Shown: positions 1 to 11,391 of the stretch, piece after piece
Position numbering within the stretch: the first letter of the stretch is position 1
How the letters are laid out: every line of letters begins with the position of its first letter
DNA from: Ephydatia muelleri
Taxonomy: Eukaryota > Porifera > Demospongiae > Spongillida > Spongillidae
Direction of reading: 5' to 3'
Assembly (NCBI GenBank): GCA_013339895.1
Contig: JABACO010000008.1
Span: 5,658,354 to 5,722,353, forward strand
Length of the DNA: 64,000 nt
The notes under the pieces: generated by a model
Seen by the model: only the letters and a program-made list of their open reading frames with translations
What the model was told of the DNA's origin: nothing
Database searches by the model: none
Program-made: the position numbers and the translations under genes

Positions 1-1104
1 ATTACTAAATAAAATAATGGGCGAATTAGTACTTTTCAAAAATATTAAGCGGGCGGGGACGGGAACCAACAATGGAATTCACAGTTGCCTAATTGTAATG
101 AAGCTGGCACACGTTATGCAGAGGCTATTTAATATAGGATGCGTTGTTAATTGGTACATATGCCCCACCAAAGAGCTACATATACAGTGCGATGATTGTG
201 CCACTTGCAGATTACACCATGTTCACTGCGCACGACAAACACACTTAATACCGCTGTACGCATGCAGTGCATGGTATATGCCGTGTTAATTTAAACATTT
301 GTGGATTTAGGAGATCTTGTTTAAATACAAAAAGAAGCAATTAATGACTTATGAACTGCCTAATAAAATATTTTTGATATGAGTTAATGATAAGTTCCGC
401 AGCAGTGATTGCTGGCTTGGACTTCAGTATTCATATGTTTCCTCCGGTGAATGAAGGTTTCTGTTAGTGGAAAATACACTTTAACACATCAGTATTTTGT
501 TATACAAATTGTGTACAGTATGTGTAGTGCAGATTACATCAGTAAAACTTCTATTTACTTCATTTTATATTGCTAAGCAGGCACATTACAGCCTCAATAA
601 CAAGTTACAATGCAACCCTTTCACAATATACTGACAAACCAGTAACCAACTGCACATATATATACAACCTTTCACAATGTACGGCCAACCTTAAACCAGC
701 TTACAACCTAACCACAACCTTCCAAAACCATTCATCAGTTGACAAGGTTGTGACAATCTTGTGACTGGCTTGTTACAAGCCTGTAGTTTATACTTGGGAG
801 GGGCCACAACAGCTAATTTGATTTTTATCCTAATTTATATAGAGGTGATGGCCCACACCACCTCAGGGGGAAAAAACCTCACTTGTGAGTAAAAAGCCCA
901 TGACACACTCTGCTCTGAACAACAACAATTACATCCACTGAACATGTTCCCAGCAGGCGTCTTCTGCTTTCATCTGCATAGCACATACGTAAAGGAACAA
1001 TCTGTTTCCCTATGAACATAATTTCACACTTCTCATGAAAATATCCATACACATATACAGCTCCCAGCCATCAAGCATCCACTTATATGCACCAACACCA
1101 CCCC
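1..1104. other. Gene-free stretch, no feature recognised
   Basis: AT-rich sequence with only short chance ORFs that lack recognisable domains or good splice borders. Around 570-760 a loose repetition of the words 'aaccagt', 'acaacc' and 'ttcacaat' is visible, but no clear tandem unit. It could be downstream flank of the minus-strand Death-domain gene, whose last exon was not found. Confidence 0.4.
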
Positions 1105-1205
1105 CTGGCTGAACACAAGCCACTGACTTCTTGACTCAACACAAGCCACTGACCCCTTGGATGGACAAGCCACTGACCCCTTGGCTGAACATGAGCGACT
1201 GACCC
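1105..1205. repeat. Short imperfect tandem repeat
   Basis: Four imperfect copies of a unit containing ACAAGCCACTGACCCCTTGG follow each other, with small differences in spacing (roughly 25-36 bp) and single-base changes. The unit has no recognisable coding meaning. Seen directly in the sequence. Confidence 0.6.
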
Positions 1206-1868
1206 CAACCATTTGGTTGAACCACATCAACGTAAAGTTTCCAGCTAACACATGCACTGGCAACTTAGACTGTCCCGCTCAATTATCTTTATATACCCTG
1301 GTCCCATCACGTGCTGTGCAACCAATCACATACGGAGGCAACACAGTTTCTGTCTAATTCACTACGTTCAACTGACAGAAACTCAATTCAATTCATTTTG
1401 TGCAACTATTGCTACCTGTTGTATATTTAGCTAATGGCTGCATGTAGTGTCATTTCGACTTTGCTCTTTTAATCCTTTAGTATTCCAGAGACATTAATCC
1501 CCCACCAGTAATGAGCTGAAGTTCTGGAGCCCTTCGCTGCATCTGGATAGTTCTGGTGTTTCTCGTGTTTCCTATACCTGTATGGTATTTTGCACTGGTA
1601 TATCTTGTGTGCTACTGTTCAATGTGGCCAATCATGTACTAGGACAGTATTAGCTCAGCTAAGAGCATGGGTGACCAGAACTCTACACATAACTTTGCCA
1701 CATGCACAAGCAAAAGACAAGGCTACTCAGTGTGGCATTCTATATCATGACTACCCTAGTACTTGCTTTCTACACAACTGACCCAGACATCTTGTAACTT
1801 TTCAAACTCCTAATCACACATCATTAGTCCCACAACAAGACATCCGACTATGCATGAGCAATACTTAC
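1206..1868. other. Flank of the Death-domain exon; terminal exon not resolved
   Basis: The Death-domain exon ends in a strong minus-strand donor (GTAAGT, at 1868), so at least one more exon should lie to the left. A weak candidate acceptor near 1780 would give a short tail ending in a stop, but nothing supports it beyond the AG. No domain is visible in this stretch. Confidence 0.3.
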
Positions 1869-4705
1869 ATGCATTTTAGTATTCAGCTTATTGGCTAGTT
1901 TCACTTCTCCAACAGCTGGTGAGCGTAAAGTGTTGATCAAGGTCTCCCACGTGTATGGACTAGTCCCCAGACTCCTCCATATAGCAAACATCTGCTCAAA
2001 TGACAGTATGCACTGGTCTGGTCTCCCAGCATTCTGAGCCTGTATCTCATCCAGCGTCCCATTTGGAAGCTTCAGCTGAACTCCAACTAATCTCCACTTT
2101 GCAGGGATTACTGCAGCAACATCATTCATGAGGTCACAAAGTTGAAGGCTGTGGTCATCCACTTCTGGTGATAAATGATACCAGACATGCACATTACAAT
2201 GCAAATAATTTCAGGACATTCACATATATTTTAATAATTAATGAAAATCACAACTGAAGTGAGATCCTTGATGCAAGTAAGTTATCTTTGAATTAGAATT
2301 ATAATCATTGTCATTGCACCTTAATTCATTATCTCTTCATAATTGGTATATTATCATTATCAATTGCAATCACAGATGAAATATTATTGTGCTTTTGCTG
2401 GCACAAACATATAAAACTCCACAATGAGGGTATTTTGAAAAGAGTCCAGATACAAGTTTACATCTTTAGTGCTAGCTAGGTGTTCAGCATCAACACAGAT
2501 GAACGGTAGGGTTACAACTCTAGCTAATAATGATGCACAATTTAGTACAACATACATATGTTTATAAACTGACATGTACAACATGAATGTTGTCGAACAT
2601 TTTACAGTCTCAAGTTTCCTACTTCAACAGCACAATAAGGTAACGATATTACCTAATGAGCTTACCAGCTTGTTTGTTTTCATGTAACCAAAGCTCAGCA
2701 TTGGCACCAAGGTCTGAAAGATAAAATGCTTTTAACTCATCTTTGGAGCACACTACCTTATTGTGTTCTAAGGACTCTTCTGTTGGAATAGCCAAATGCT
2801 TGTATCCTAAGAGCTTGCAAGGACATAAAAAGGCAATCTGTACTCTTTCCTCACAGGCCTCACAGGCATCGACAAGACATCTTCTGATTTTGGGACACAC
2901 TTCTCTCAAAATCTCAACATCACCATCAAGGTGGATTTCAACGTAGGATGCATTATCTATTAGTATGACACTGCAGCTCTTTTTAAAGCACATCTTGATG
3001 CAGTTTGAATGTACACATAACAATTTGTTTTGTTTTTTTGCAAGTGTCCACTGCTTGGATGACAGAAGTGAGGTTATGAGGAATGTGAATGATCCACACT
3101 TAAACCAACCTTTTTCATGGTACAATGCCATTGGTGCTATGGGATCCGGACATTGAGAGAGAATATCTTGTACTCCTTGTGTGTCTAAATTGTTCAGCAG
3201 AGTTGGCATAAAATATTCATCACCATTTTCACATTTACTAGCGATTCTGAGGTGAACCATCAATTCAATCAAATCCATTGGTTCAATAATTCCTTTACTG
3301 TATACCTTTGGTGTCTCAATACACAGGTATTCGAAAAGCTTTTCTGAAATAATTCCTTGTTTGTTAGCTCTGACTAGCATTTCATTAAAATGCCGTGTTC
3401 TGTCAAATGCGACAAATTTAACAATCTCAGAAATAATGTCAAGGATGCACTGTGGATTGGTAAAGACCAAATTGGGGAGGATGGAGGGGTAGTACAGTAT
3501 GACATTGAGGTCAGAGAAGAACTGGAGGGCTGCTTTAGTGTCATCCACCATGTGAAGTCTGATGGCCACCTGGGAACATTCTTGAAGGCTTAGAACTACA
3601 ACATTTGTCTTCTTGGATAATGCCTGAATCTCTTGATGAAAGACCAACCATCTTAGAGGGATCTTTTGCGGGATCAATGAGTCTTTCATTGATACAATGG
3701 CTTGGCAAAGTTCATTAGTAAGTTTCCTGTCATTATCATTGGGATCCTTACAATTTAATGGAAAGATTAATTCACTTCCATCTGCTGCGAAGTACACCAG
3801 GTGACCTTCCATTGATGGTATGAGAAGCTCAAGTAGTTTCACATTTTTATTATCCCTTGTCTCACCATCACATTGGTCCTCCAGGTCTCGATGAGTACCA
3901 ACTATTAGGAGCTTTGTGACTCCATCTTGGTCAACTGTCTGTGTAGCTTGTGCGCAACACTGGAGGATCTCTTTGTTGGTCAGTGAAGAGGGAGTGGAGG
4001 AGATGCAGGTACCTCTCTCATCATAGTACTCAATAGCGGGATGGTCACTGAGCTTATCACATAACCTGAGGACAAAGATGTTGAGATTGGAATGATGCAT
4101 AAATGCAGGCAGGAGTTGATGGAACTGCGATTGTCCTCCTGAGTCAATAAAGTACATCCAATCTACATCAAGAATAGGTGAAGCATCCTTGGACTCAGCT
4201 ATGTATGGTATCATTTTTTCCTCAACTTCTGATAGAACAGGAGGGTCGATGGTATATGAACTGAGATCCTTTTTACTTTTGTGTGAAACATTCTGAGAAT
4301 TCGAATGAACATCCACACTTTCACTCAAAGTTGGTGTTGTGCCAACATTATTACTGCCTGGAGAGGTAACAGAATTGTCTACTGGCTTCCTTTTGGAGTC
4401 TGCTGCTGTTTTATTTACAGTTCGTGCCAGCAGCTCATAAAGCTCCTTATCAGTTAAGCTTTCTAATGAAGAATGTTTGAGAGTGGTCCGTATTACCTGT
4501 AATGGCCTTTCCATCACAGGTGTACTATATCTAACATCAGGTGGTTGCTTATTCAACAATAAATGAAGAAGGTGTGTTTTCCCAACACCAGCGGCACCAA
4601 TGATCAAAATCTTAATGATATTAGCTGAAACAAAACCATCCTTAAGTGCATTTCTATATCTTTGAAGTGCAGCTCTTGGGTCCTCCTGAATTGTGTAGGC
4701 ACCCC
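1869..4705 (-). CDS. ROC-COR-like GTPase with C-terminal Death domain (two exons, 5' and 3' partial)
   Basis: Minus-strand spliced gene. Exon A (4705-2666, 2,040 nt) encodes a ROC-like GTPase: P-loop GAAGVGKT about 35 residues into the exon, G3 motif DSGGQ about 150 residues later, and G4-like THRD after a further ~80 residues. A polar, probably disordered insert of about 90 residues sits between G1 and G3. A COR-like winged-helix region follows. Exon B (2164-1869) is a Death domain, with the usual 'IP..W..VG..L' and 'W......TW..L...L' pattern. Exon A ends G|GTAAGC (phase 1) and exon B begins CAG|AAGTG (phase 1), so they join in frame; the separate stop of exon A at 2649 is intronic. Exon B ends CAT|GTAAGT, so the C-terminus is missing. 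ROC plus Death suggests intracellular cell-death or innate signalling, as in DAPK1-like proteins (inference). The upstream exon may be the ankyrin exon at 11.4-13.9 kb. Confidence 0.78.
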
Positions 4706-6640
4706 CTGTGATAATGAGAAGAATATAAAGCAAGCAAGGTTACAACAGACACTTCATAGTATGTGTGTATATGTGTGTCTGCATGTGTGTACGTACATGT
4801 ATATGTGTTTGCATGTGTGTTGAATGTATCTCTCTGTGAGTCTTTGGTGACTGATTTTCAGACTTACCCATATTCGCAAATACAATGTCTCCAGACCATT
4901 TCTGAAATGTACACCAGTCAGGCTGTCAGTAAATTAGATATAAGTGGTTGTGCCACTAAACCATGATGATTTTAACTATCAACACTTACAAGCATTGGCC
5001 CAAGATCATTCTGAACAGCTGGGTGATCCTGCAGAGTGTGTTACATAACATTAATTCATTACTTCATTATTAACACAAAACTGGGAAGGGGGGGGGGGGG
5101 GACGAGGCCAAGACAACATATCACAAAAATGTGTAAGCCTAAATCACCCATCCTACTACTATGTATTATGTACTGTATATGCATCCTATAGTAATGTGTA
5201 TCGCCACTGTTTTGGGTCATCTATGTACACATCCTCTGTACATCCTCAAACACAGGTGTAGTATAAGCAGTCCATTCCAATATATGTACAGTATTGGTGG
5301 CCAGAAGTTAATAAAGAACAACTGCTCTGCTAGATAATTGGTATTGTTGAGTAAAGTGAGTTTGGTTCATTACTAAGATTGTTATGTCTCGTAGAGAACA
5401 ATTTTATGAAGATGACAAGTCATTTCAGAATTTTTGTGTCGGGGATGATTCAGAATAGTTTGATATATGCAGTGCAATGAAAAAGTGAACAAGAAATACA
5501 GGTTGCATAGTTGCCGATAGAAGGAAGTTAGCCACCTGGCTAGAGCTGAACAGAATATTGTCAAGATAAATTCCAACACATTTCGTAACGCTGGAGCAGT
5601 TTTGTCCAAGAAAATTGTTACCTTCATGGGGAGTCTTTATTGATGTTCCTTCATGAGCTCAGAAAGCTTTGTGCATTCTATGCGGAAAGTCGAGAGACAA
5701 ACTATTGTTGCTCTAGTTCAACTCCATTGCAGAACAGCTACGGGCAAAGGGAGAGGTTAAAGACATCAACAGCTTCAGCTTGGCTATTGCTATCACTTCA
5801 CAAGCACAAAAAACACTCCACAGCTGCTGTACCTCGGAATTACTGATCAATGTGAACAGCAATGGAGCGAACAAATAAAGTGTGAAGTTTACTTGCAGAA
5901 CAAGTTGCTGACTCGCTACAAGACAGGAAAACAAAACACCTGCAGAGCATAAAACGCGAAGTGAAGAAGTGTTTCAAGTTCAACTGCAAACAGGGAAAAA
6001 AGTATGCCCAAGGTTCTGTTGGTTGGAATCGTGAAGATGCTATACACATGTTCAAACAAAGCACATTGCAAGAGATTGTTACAGTGGTCAGAGACCGGCA
6101 ACTTTGATCAGCGAGGTACTATTTCAAAGTCATGTCAGCAGGTACTCCAATGTACAGTATAAGCCCCATCGATGCAACACTCATCACAGCTACATGTATA
6201 AATAACAAGTTAGCAACTATTAACGGAGTATTATGCGGTACTCCGAATTGCTGGACTCATTGATCAAATAGCTTGAGAAGCATGCACTGAATGCATTTAA
6301 CCTCGTCACAGCTTCTGGAGATGGCCCTTACAATACTGGATCCTGTCGAAGCAGTGGTTCGTTTTCAAGATCTTCTTAGTGGTGAAGGATCCTGTCGAAA
6401 CAGTGGTTCGTTCGTGGCACTGAAGAGGTTCCATGTATTAACTCTATCATGGGCAAAGCCAATTATTGCGGTACCATGTAGTGCGATTTTGCGCGTTGCA
6501 GGAAAACGTACAACTTATGCTACTATGACCAGGAAACAACGTTTCCTCTGATCAATATGTTGTTGACAACAAAAGTCTTAATGGTTTAGGTAAAGAAAGC
6601 AGTAAGGCAACAGTTAGGAAAGTTGCGTGCTGATAGAGAA
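4706..6640. other. Intronic or intergenic stretch with poly-G run and possible decayed coding sequence
   Basis: A poly-G run lies at 5088-5101. Between about 5521 and 6100 the plus strand has long open stretches in shifting frames (for example around 5521-5640 and 5880-6100) that look like decayed coding sequence, perhaps part of a transposon, but no family is recognised. Around 6339-6413 a 26-bp word (GGATCCTGTCGAAGCAGTGG and its following bases) is duplicated 49 bp apart. If the ankyrin and ROC exons belong to one gene, all of this is intron. Confidence 0.35.
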
Positions 6641-6644
6641 GAGA

Positions 6645-7480
6645 ATAAAAGAGGTCCAGTTCCCAGTACCTTTCAGAGGCTGATGAGCCTGGTACTATCA
6701 GGATTATGTTGGACAACATGTTTGGTGCATGTATATGGATGACATTATTGTTTTCAGCCAAACTGTCGAGGAACACTTGCAGCGCCTTGCCGAAGTTCTT
6801 CGGAGATTGAAGGATGCAGGCCTCAAGGTAAAGCCAAGCCAGTGCCAACTATTATCCAAAAGTGTGCAGTATCTGGGGCACGTTGTGTCGGAGAAGGGCG
6901 TGGAGGCAGATCCTGCCAAGATGAGTTGTGTTCGTGACTGGCGGGTGTCTGACAGTTGAGAGCCTACGTCGTTTTCTGGGATTTGTCTCCTACTACAGAA
7001 AGTGTATATTGAACTTTGCCCAGATTACTGCCCCCTTAACAGAAAGATCAAAGTCCTGGCACTGGACGACAAAATGTGAAGCTGCTTTTGCTGCATTAAA
7101 AGATAAGTTACTGTCACCACTCATCTTGTCTTTTCCGCAGTTCGATCAGACTTTCGTCGTCAATACAGATGCTAGTCAGGACGGTCTGGGAGCGGTGCTG
7201 TCGCAAGATGGAGACAGACATGTCATTGCATACGCCAGTAGGGTGCTGACAAAAGCTGAATGCTAAATACATGTACTGTGCAACAAGGCGGGAGATGCTG
7301 GCAGTTGTGTGGGCGATTCGCTACTTTCGTGCCTATTTGTGGGGGGCGTTGTTTCATCATACGTACAGATCACAATTCCTTGCAGTGGTTGAAGAGTTTT
7401 AAGGATCCACAAGGGCAAGTGACTGGACATTTTAGATGAATAAGACTTCTGGATCCAGCATCGTCCCGGAGCGAAGCATG
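6645..7480 (+). pseudogene. pol: Gypsy reverse transcriptase C-terminus + RNase H, frameshifted
   Basis: Shows the YMDD-type active-site block (YMDDIIVFS, near 6733), the 'YLGH' primer-grip block, the 'FLGFVSYYRK' thumb block and the RNase H start 'NTDASQDGLGAVLSQ' near 7161. Translation changes frame near 6950 and again near 7262, and stops follow near 7400. It cannot encode a working enzyme as it stands. Confidence 0.8.
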
Positions 7481-7629
7481 GAAATGCTGATTCGCTATCA
7501 AGGCTCCCTTGCAAACAATGTGGCCTGGGAGCCCCACCCCCACATATTGACCCAGTTGAAGATGGCAATTGTGATGACGTAAGCAATGCAGCAATGGCTG
7601 ATAACAGGAGATTGGACAGCGACCCAAAG

Positions 7630-8860
7630 CAGGGACAAAAGGAAGATGTTGATCTGCAGCAAATTGTATCATGGCTGTTAAGCAATAATATACTCTACCC
7701 ACTAGCGGTAGCTACTGGTTACAAACTCTGTGGTTGCAGAAAAATCAGCTGCTACTGAAAGATGGAATTCTTTATCATCAAGGTTGGATGTTCCTGGTGG
7801 GGGTGTAATCGTTACCTGCAGCTTGTGCCAAAATCTTGGATTCAAAGCGTCTTGAAGCAGTATCACGATACATGCAGTGGTAGCCATTTACAGACGTTGG
7901 AGAAGATTTGTTGCACATTCTACTGGCCAGGACAATGCCACGACATTGAAAATTGGTGCAAAAGGTATGAAAAAAGTGCCTCTAGAAAGTCACCACCCAA
8001 ATCCAGGCGAGCTGCTCTTCAAACCGACATAGCTGGCTATCAGCTTTAGTGAGTTGCTATGGACATACTGGGGCCCCTGCCTTTGACGGTTATGGGTAAC
8101 AGGTATGTGTTAGTAGTGGGTGACTATTTCACCAAATGGATGGAGGCACACCCAATGCCCAATATGGAGGCGGGGACTGTTGCTAATGTGTTTGTCCACC
8201 ATTTTGTCAGTCGTTTCGGAGTACTCGATGTTCTCCATACCGATCAGGGCCGTAACTTTGAATCTACCTTGATGAAGGAAGTATAGGTATAGTCAAACAT
8301 CCCCAATCAGACGGTTTAGTGGAAAGATTTATTCGTATACTGCTTAATCTCCGCAGCCTGGTGGCGTCTGAGAACGAACAGGAGTGGGACCTTCAACTCC
8401 CGATGGTCATGCTGGCCTACTGCACTAGTGTACAAGAGTCAAATGGCTGCACAACGTTTTATTTGATGTTCGGTCGTGAGGCACGCCTCCCTGCTGATGT
8501 TATGTATGGTCATCCAATCCCATACAGGTCAATCAGTATGCCCTGGATTTGAGGCTGCATTTGGAGAGTGCCTACCAATGGGTTCGAGAAAGAATGGGAC
8601 TGAAACATCAATGGCAAAAGGCTCTATATGATACAGCTGCACATAGTAGACCATACGCAGTAGATGATATGGTATGGCTTCATTGTCCAGCAGTTCCTCG
8701 AGGAAAATTACCAAAGCTGCATCAATATTGGCCGGGCCATACAAGGGTAGTAATACAAATAAATGATGTTTTGTTCCTGCAAAACTACTTCTCAACATGG
8801 GCTGAAGCCACTCCGTACAGAGATCAGACAGCTGCAAGCATCATGATGACTTGGTGAAAC
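7630..8860 (+). pseudogene. pol: Gypsy integrase, frameshifted
   Basis: Contains the HHCC-type zinc-binding region (7760-8000), the catalytic core starting 'MDILGPLPL' at 8059 with 'DYFTKW' and 'HTDQGRNFES', and the later glutamate-bearing block 'HPQSDGLVERF' at about 8300, followed by the C-terminal region up to 8857. A short deletion around 8280-8300 removes residues between the second and third catalytic blocks, and stops occur near 8049 and 8550. Non-functional relic. Confidence 0.8.
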
Positions 8861-8929
8861 TTTTCTGCTGAGACCATACATTCCGATCAATGTTGGGCAT
8901 TTGAACATTTGTTGTTGCATCAACCTAAG

Positions 8930-9708
8930 ATGCATTAAGAAATCACACTTGTCAGCATTTCACACTGAAGGTGATGGTATGGTAGAGAGATTTAACAGAT
9001 CTCATTTAGAAATGCTTCAAACATATGTGGAACGGGAGGATGGTTGGGAATGAAATATGTCATGAGCACCGTTTCAGTTCATTCATTCAAAAGTGTTTCA
9101 GCAATTGTTATGATGTTTGGAAGACAACGAAAGTTGCCATTAATTGCGTCCTCAGCATTCGACAGCACAACAGAAATAAACACCTGCATGCAAAATTGCC
9201 CAACTTCAGCAAAGTGTGGAAACTGGACTACATCAAATGACAGGGTACAATACTCATTCACTATCATGATGATTTGATGTGGGGGACATGATCTAGTTAT
9301 CAATAGCAACAGCAAGAAAATTGGATTCCCAATTCAATCAGAAGGAAAATGAAGAATCAAGAGCTTCAAAAGCCCTGTAAATGTGGAAATATCAGATGGA
9401 TATCAATCGCATTTAAGCCAGCTGAGATGGTTCCACTTATAGAAACTGCTCAGGTTAAACCCTCCAAAAATAGAACATACATTCCAAAGCAGTGAAGACA
9501 TGGCCGAAGAAATAATCATGATGCCACATTGGAAACCAGGAACAAGCACATTACCCATTGCGACATAGACGACCCCCAGACAGATATGTGCTAAGCTTGT
9601 GGATAAGCTGAAGTCAAGAGGGGTGTATGTAGTACAGACTGTCCATACCCATATGTATTGGCTTGAAGTTATTAAAAAACAACTGTGAAACTGTATAATA
9701 GCTACAAG
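8930..9708 (+). pseudogene. Second gypsy-type integrase fragment, strongly decayed
   Basis: A separate degenerate pol tail starts near 8960 with an integrase block (EGDGMVERFNR). It continues in broken frames through '..MMFGRQRKLP..AFDS' (about 9110-9170) and a C-terminal tail with a 'KPSKNRTYIP'-like block (about 9450). It differs in sequence from element A, so it is a different lineage or insertion. Full of stops and frameshifts. Confidence 0.55.
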
Positions 9709-9840
9709 AGGTCGTTTCCGCAAAAAGGGATCTAATGCACGTCATGGAGTTGAAAGGCTCTGAATGTTCAATTAGCCATACATTTGAACTACATTTCCTG
9801 GAAATTGTTTAACGAATACCCTTTTCGCAGAAACGATCCC
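9709..9840. mobile_element. Short MITE copy (TIR family 'CGTTTCCGC')
   Basis: About 132 bp flanked by inverted ends GTCGTTTCCGCAAAAAGGG and CCCTTTTCGCAGAAACGATC. The same ends occur in the MITE at 36,962-37,247 and, on one side, at 23,935. No coding capacity. Confidence 0.6.
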
Positions 9841-11391
9841 AGAGATAATAATATTATTGTACTGGTTGTCTCGATTACAGTTGGAGTAAAATTGTATCCT
9901 TCAATTCGGATTGTACACAGGCAATGAAGATAGTTCATGCTCACTGTTGCAACATGAGCAAGATTTTCTATTGCTTTTTTCCAGCCACAATTTGAGGCTG
10001 CGTTATTTTGGACCTACAAATCTGCATTATTGCATGCCTGTGATGGTGTCTGTTACAAAAAAGTTTCTCAGGAACAGCAAAGCAACAGTTAGTCACTGAG
10101 GAGTGTACTGTGCCTGGCAACATATTTAATAATTACAACTACATGCACACATATGTAGGTGATAGTTTTATGTATTTATTTCCAATGAGAACATCATGTC
10201 ATTTGAGACAAAGTCATTTAGGACAAGGAGAGCAGGTTTGTAACTTTACTTGATATCAACAAAAAGATGTACAGAGCATTTCAGTTGTTCAGTACTACCC
10301 CTATGCAGCTGATGATCTATAATGTACACAGATGACTATCATTTTCCAAGCGACTAGTATTTGCATTTGCCATTTAATATCCAATTGAAAAGAGAACAAT
10401 CCCAAGAATGATTCATAAATTAAGAATCAAATTAAGATCCTTTGCATGGAGTACTACAGTATCAGGCACAGTAGCGGACCAAGAATATTTCATACTTGAA
10501 GCTGATGAAAGGTTTTGGAGCAAATATTTTGTGCACAACAAAAAATTTAATATAATGACTGATTTAGCTTTTATTCTAGACATAGTTCCTGCCTAGATCC
10601 TCTTTCCATATGAAATGTACGTGTATATTGCATACATGCATAGTTGAAGTCGAATGACTGAAGATAAGAAAGTTGCAAGTACATGTCGTTTACACTTTTT
10701 CATTGGAAATTTCGATTTTGGTGGAAAGAAGTGCAATGCAGTCACACTGGGTTCATCAGCATGTTTTGGATATTACACAAATGGGTAATTCTTATTTATG
10801 GTTGTGATGTTTCCAAGACTAAATTTGCCCTATTGAAATGCAAAATGCATGTACTGTATGCATATACATGTATGTACATGTATATATCCATTGATTGTAC
10901 TGAGAAAAAGCTGTAGGCAAGTACTACATGTACGTCTTAAAGATTGGTCATTGCTTATCAAAATATTTGCAAAACAGACTCCTAACTGCACATCATATAT
11001 CTAATAAGTCTTTAGCCTGTATACTGTAGTGCAAAACTGACATTTCAAAATTCTGAGGGCTGTGAATTCAAAACTTGAATTCTATAATGCGATCAAGCAT
11101 ATTAGGTAAGGCCAAATGCACAGCAACACAAGCGTTTTGACATCCTAACTGTATTACTTCTGAAGTTAAATTCATTTGTTACGGTAAGCTATGATATTCT
11201 TAAACACTGCAAATTGCACACCTTTAGTGTATAATATTTACTCATACTCACCCATTCCAGTTCAATCCCATTTCGGTTCTGAGGATAATACCTTTTCTTA
11301 CTTGCATCTACTGAAAATTTGCTTTCAGCCGGTAAACCCTAATGGCAAAATAAACATAAACTTAAAATTCACTATTATGTAGCTCTCTTAC
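9841..11391. other. Gene-free stretch, nothing recognised
   Basis: AT-rich sequence with frequent ACATGTA words, typical of this window. No domain, long ORF, tandem repeat or LTR is seen. It would be intronic if the ankyrin and ROC exons are one gene. Confidence 0.35.

Larger units (their letters stand above)
6645..8870 (+). mobile_element. Truncated, decayed Ty3/gypsy retrotransposon (pol fragment A)
   Basis: Plus-strand pol remnant beginning inside the reverse transcriptase thumb/YMDD region and running through RNase H and integrase to the post-core region. The 5' half (LTR, gag, protease, RT fingers) is missing and no LTR is recognised on either side. Domain order RT-RNaseH-integrase and the closeness of its motifs to those of element B (14.5-22.1 kb) place it in the Ty3/gypsy superfamily. 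It lies antisense between the ankyrin and ROC exons, so it may be an intronic insertion. Confidence 0.8.

Noticed and set aside
17..289. 90-codon ORF at the left edge
   Set aside because: Cysteine and histidine are scattered without a motif; no splice border or homologous pattern; likely chance.
5382..6101. Several short minus-strand ORFs considered as linker exons between the ankyrin and ROC exons
   Set aside because: No ankyrin or other domain pattern and no flanking AG/GT pair in a fitting phase could be shown.
9403..9723. 106-codon minus-strand ORF with hydrophobic segments
   Set aside because: Antisense to the decayed integrase tail; no start context or domain of its own.
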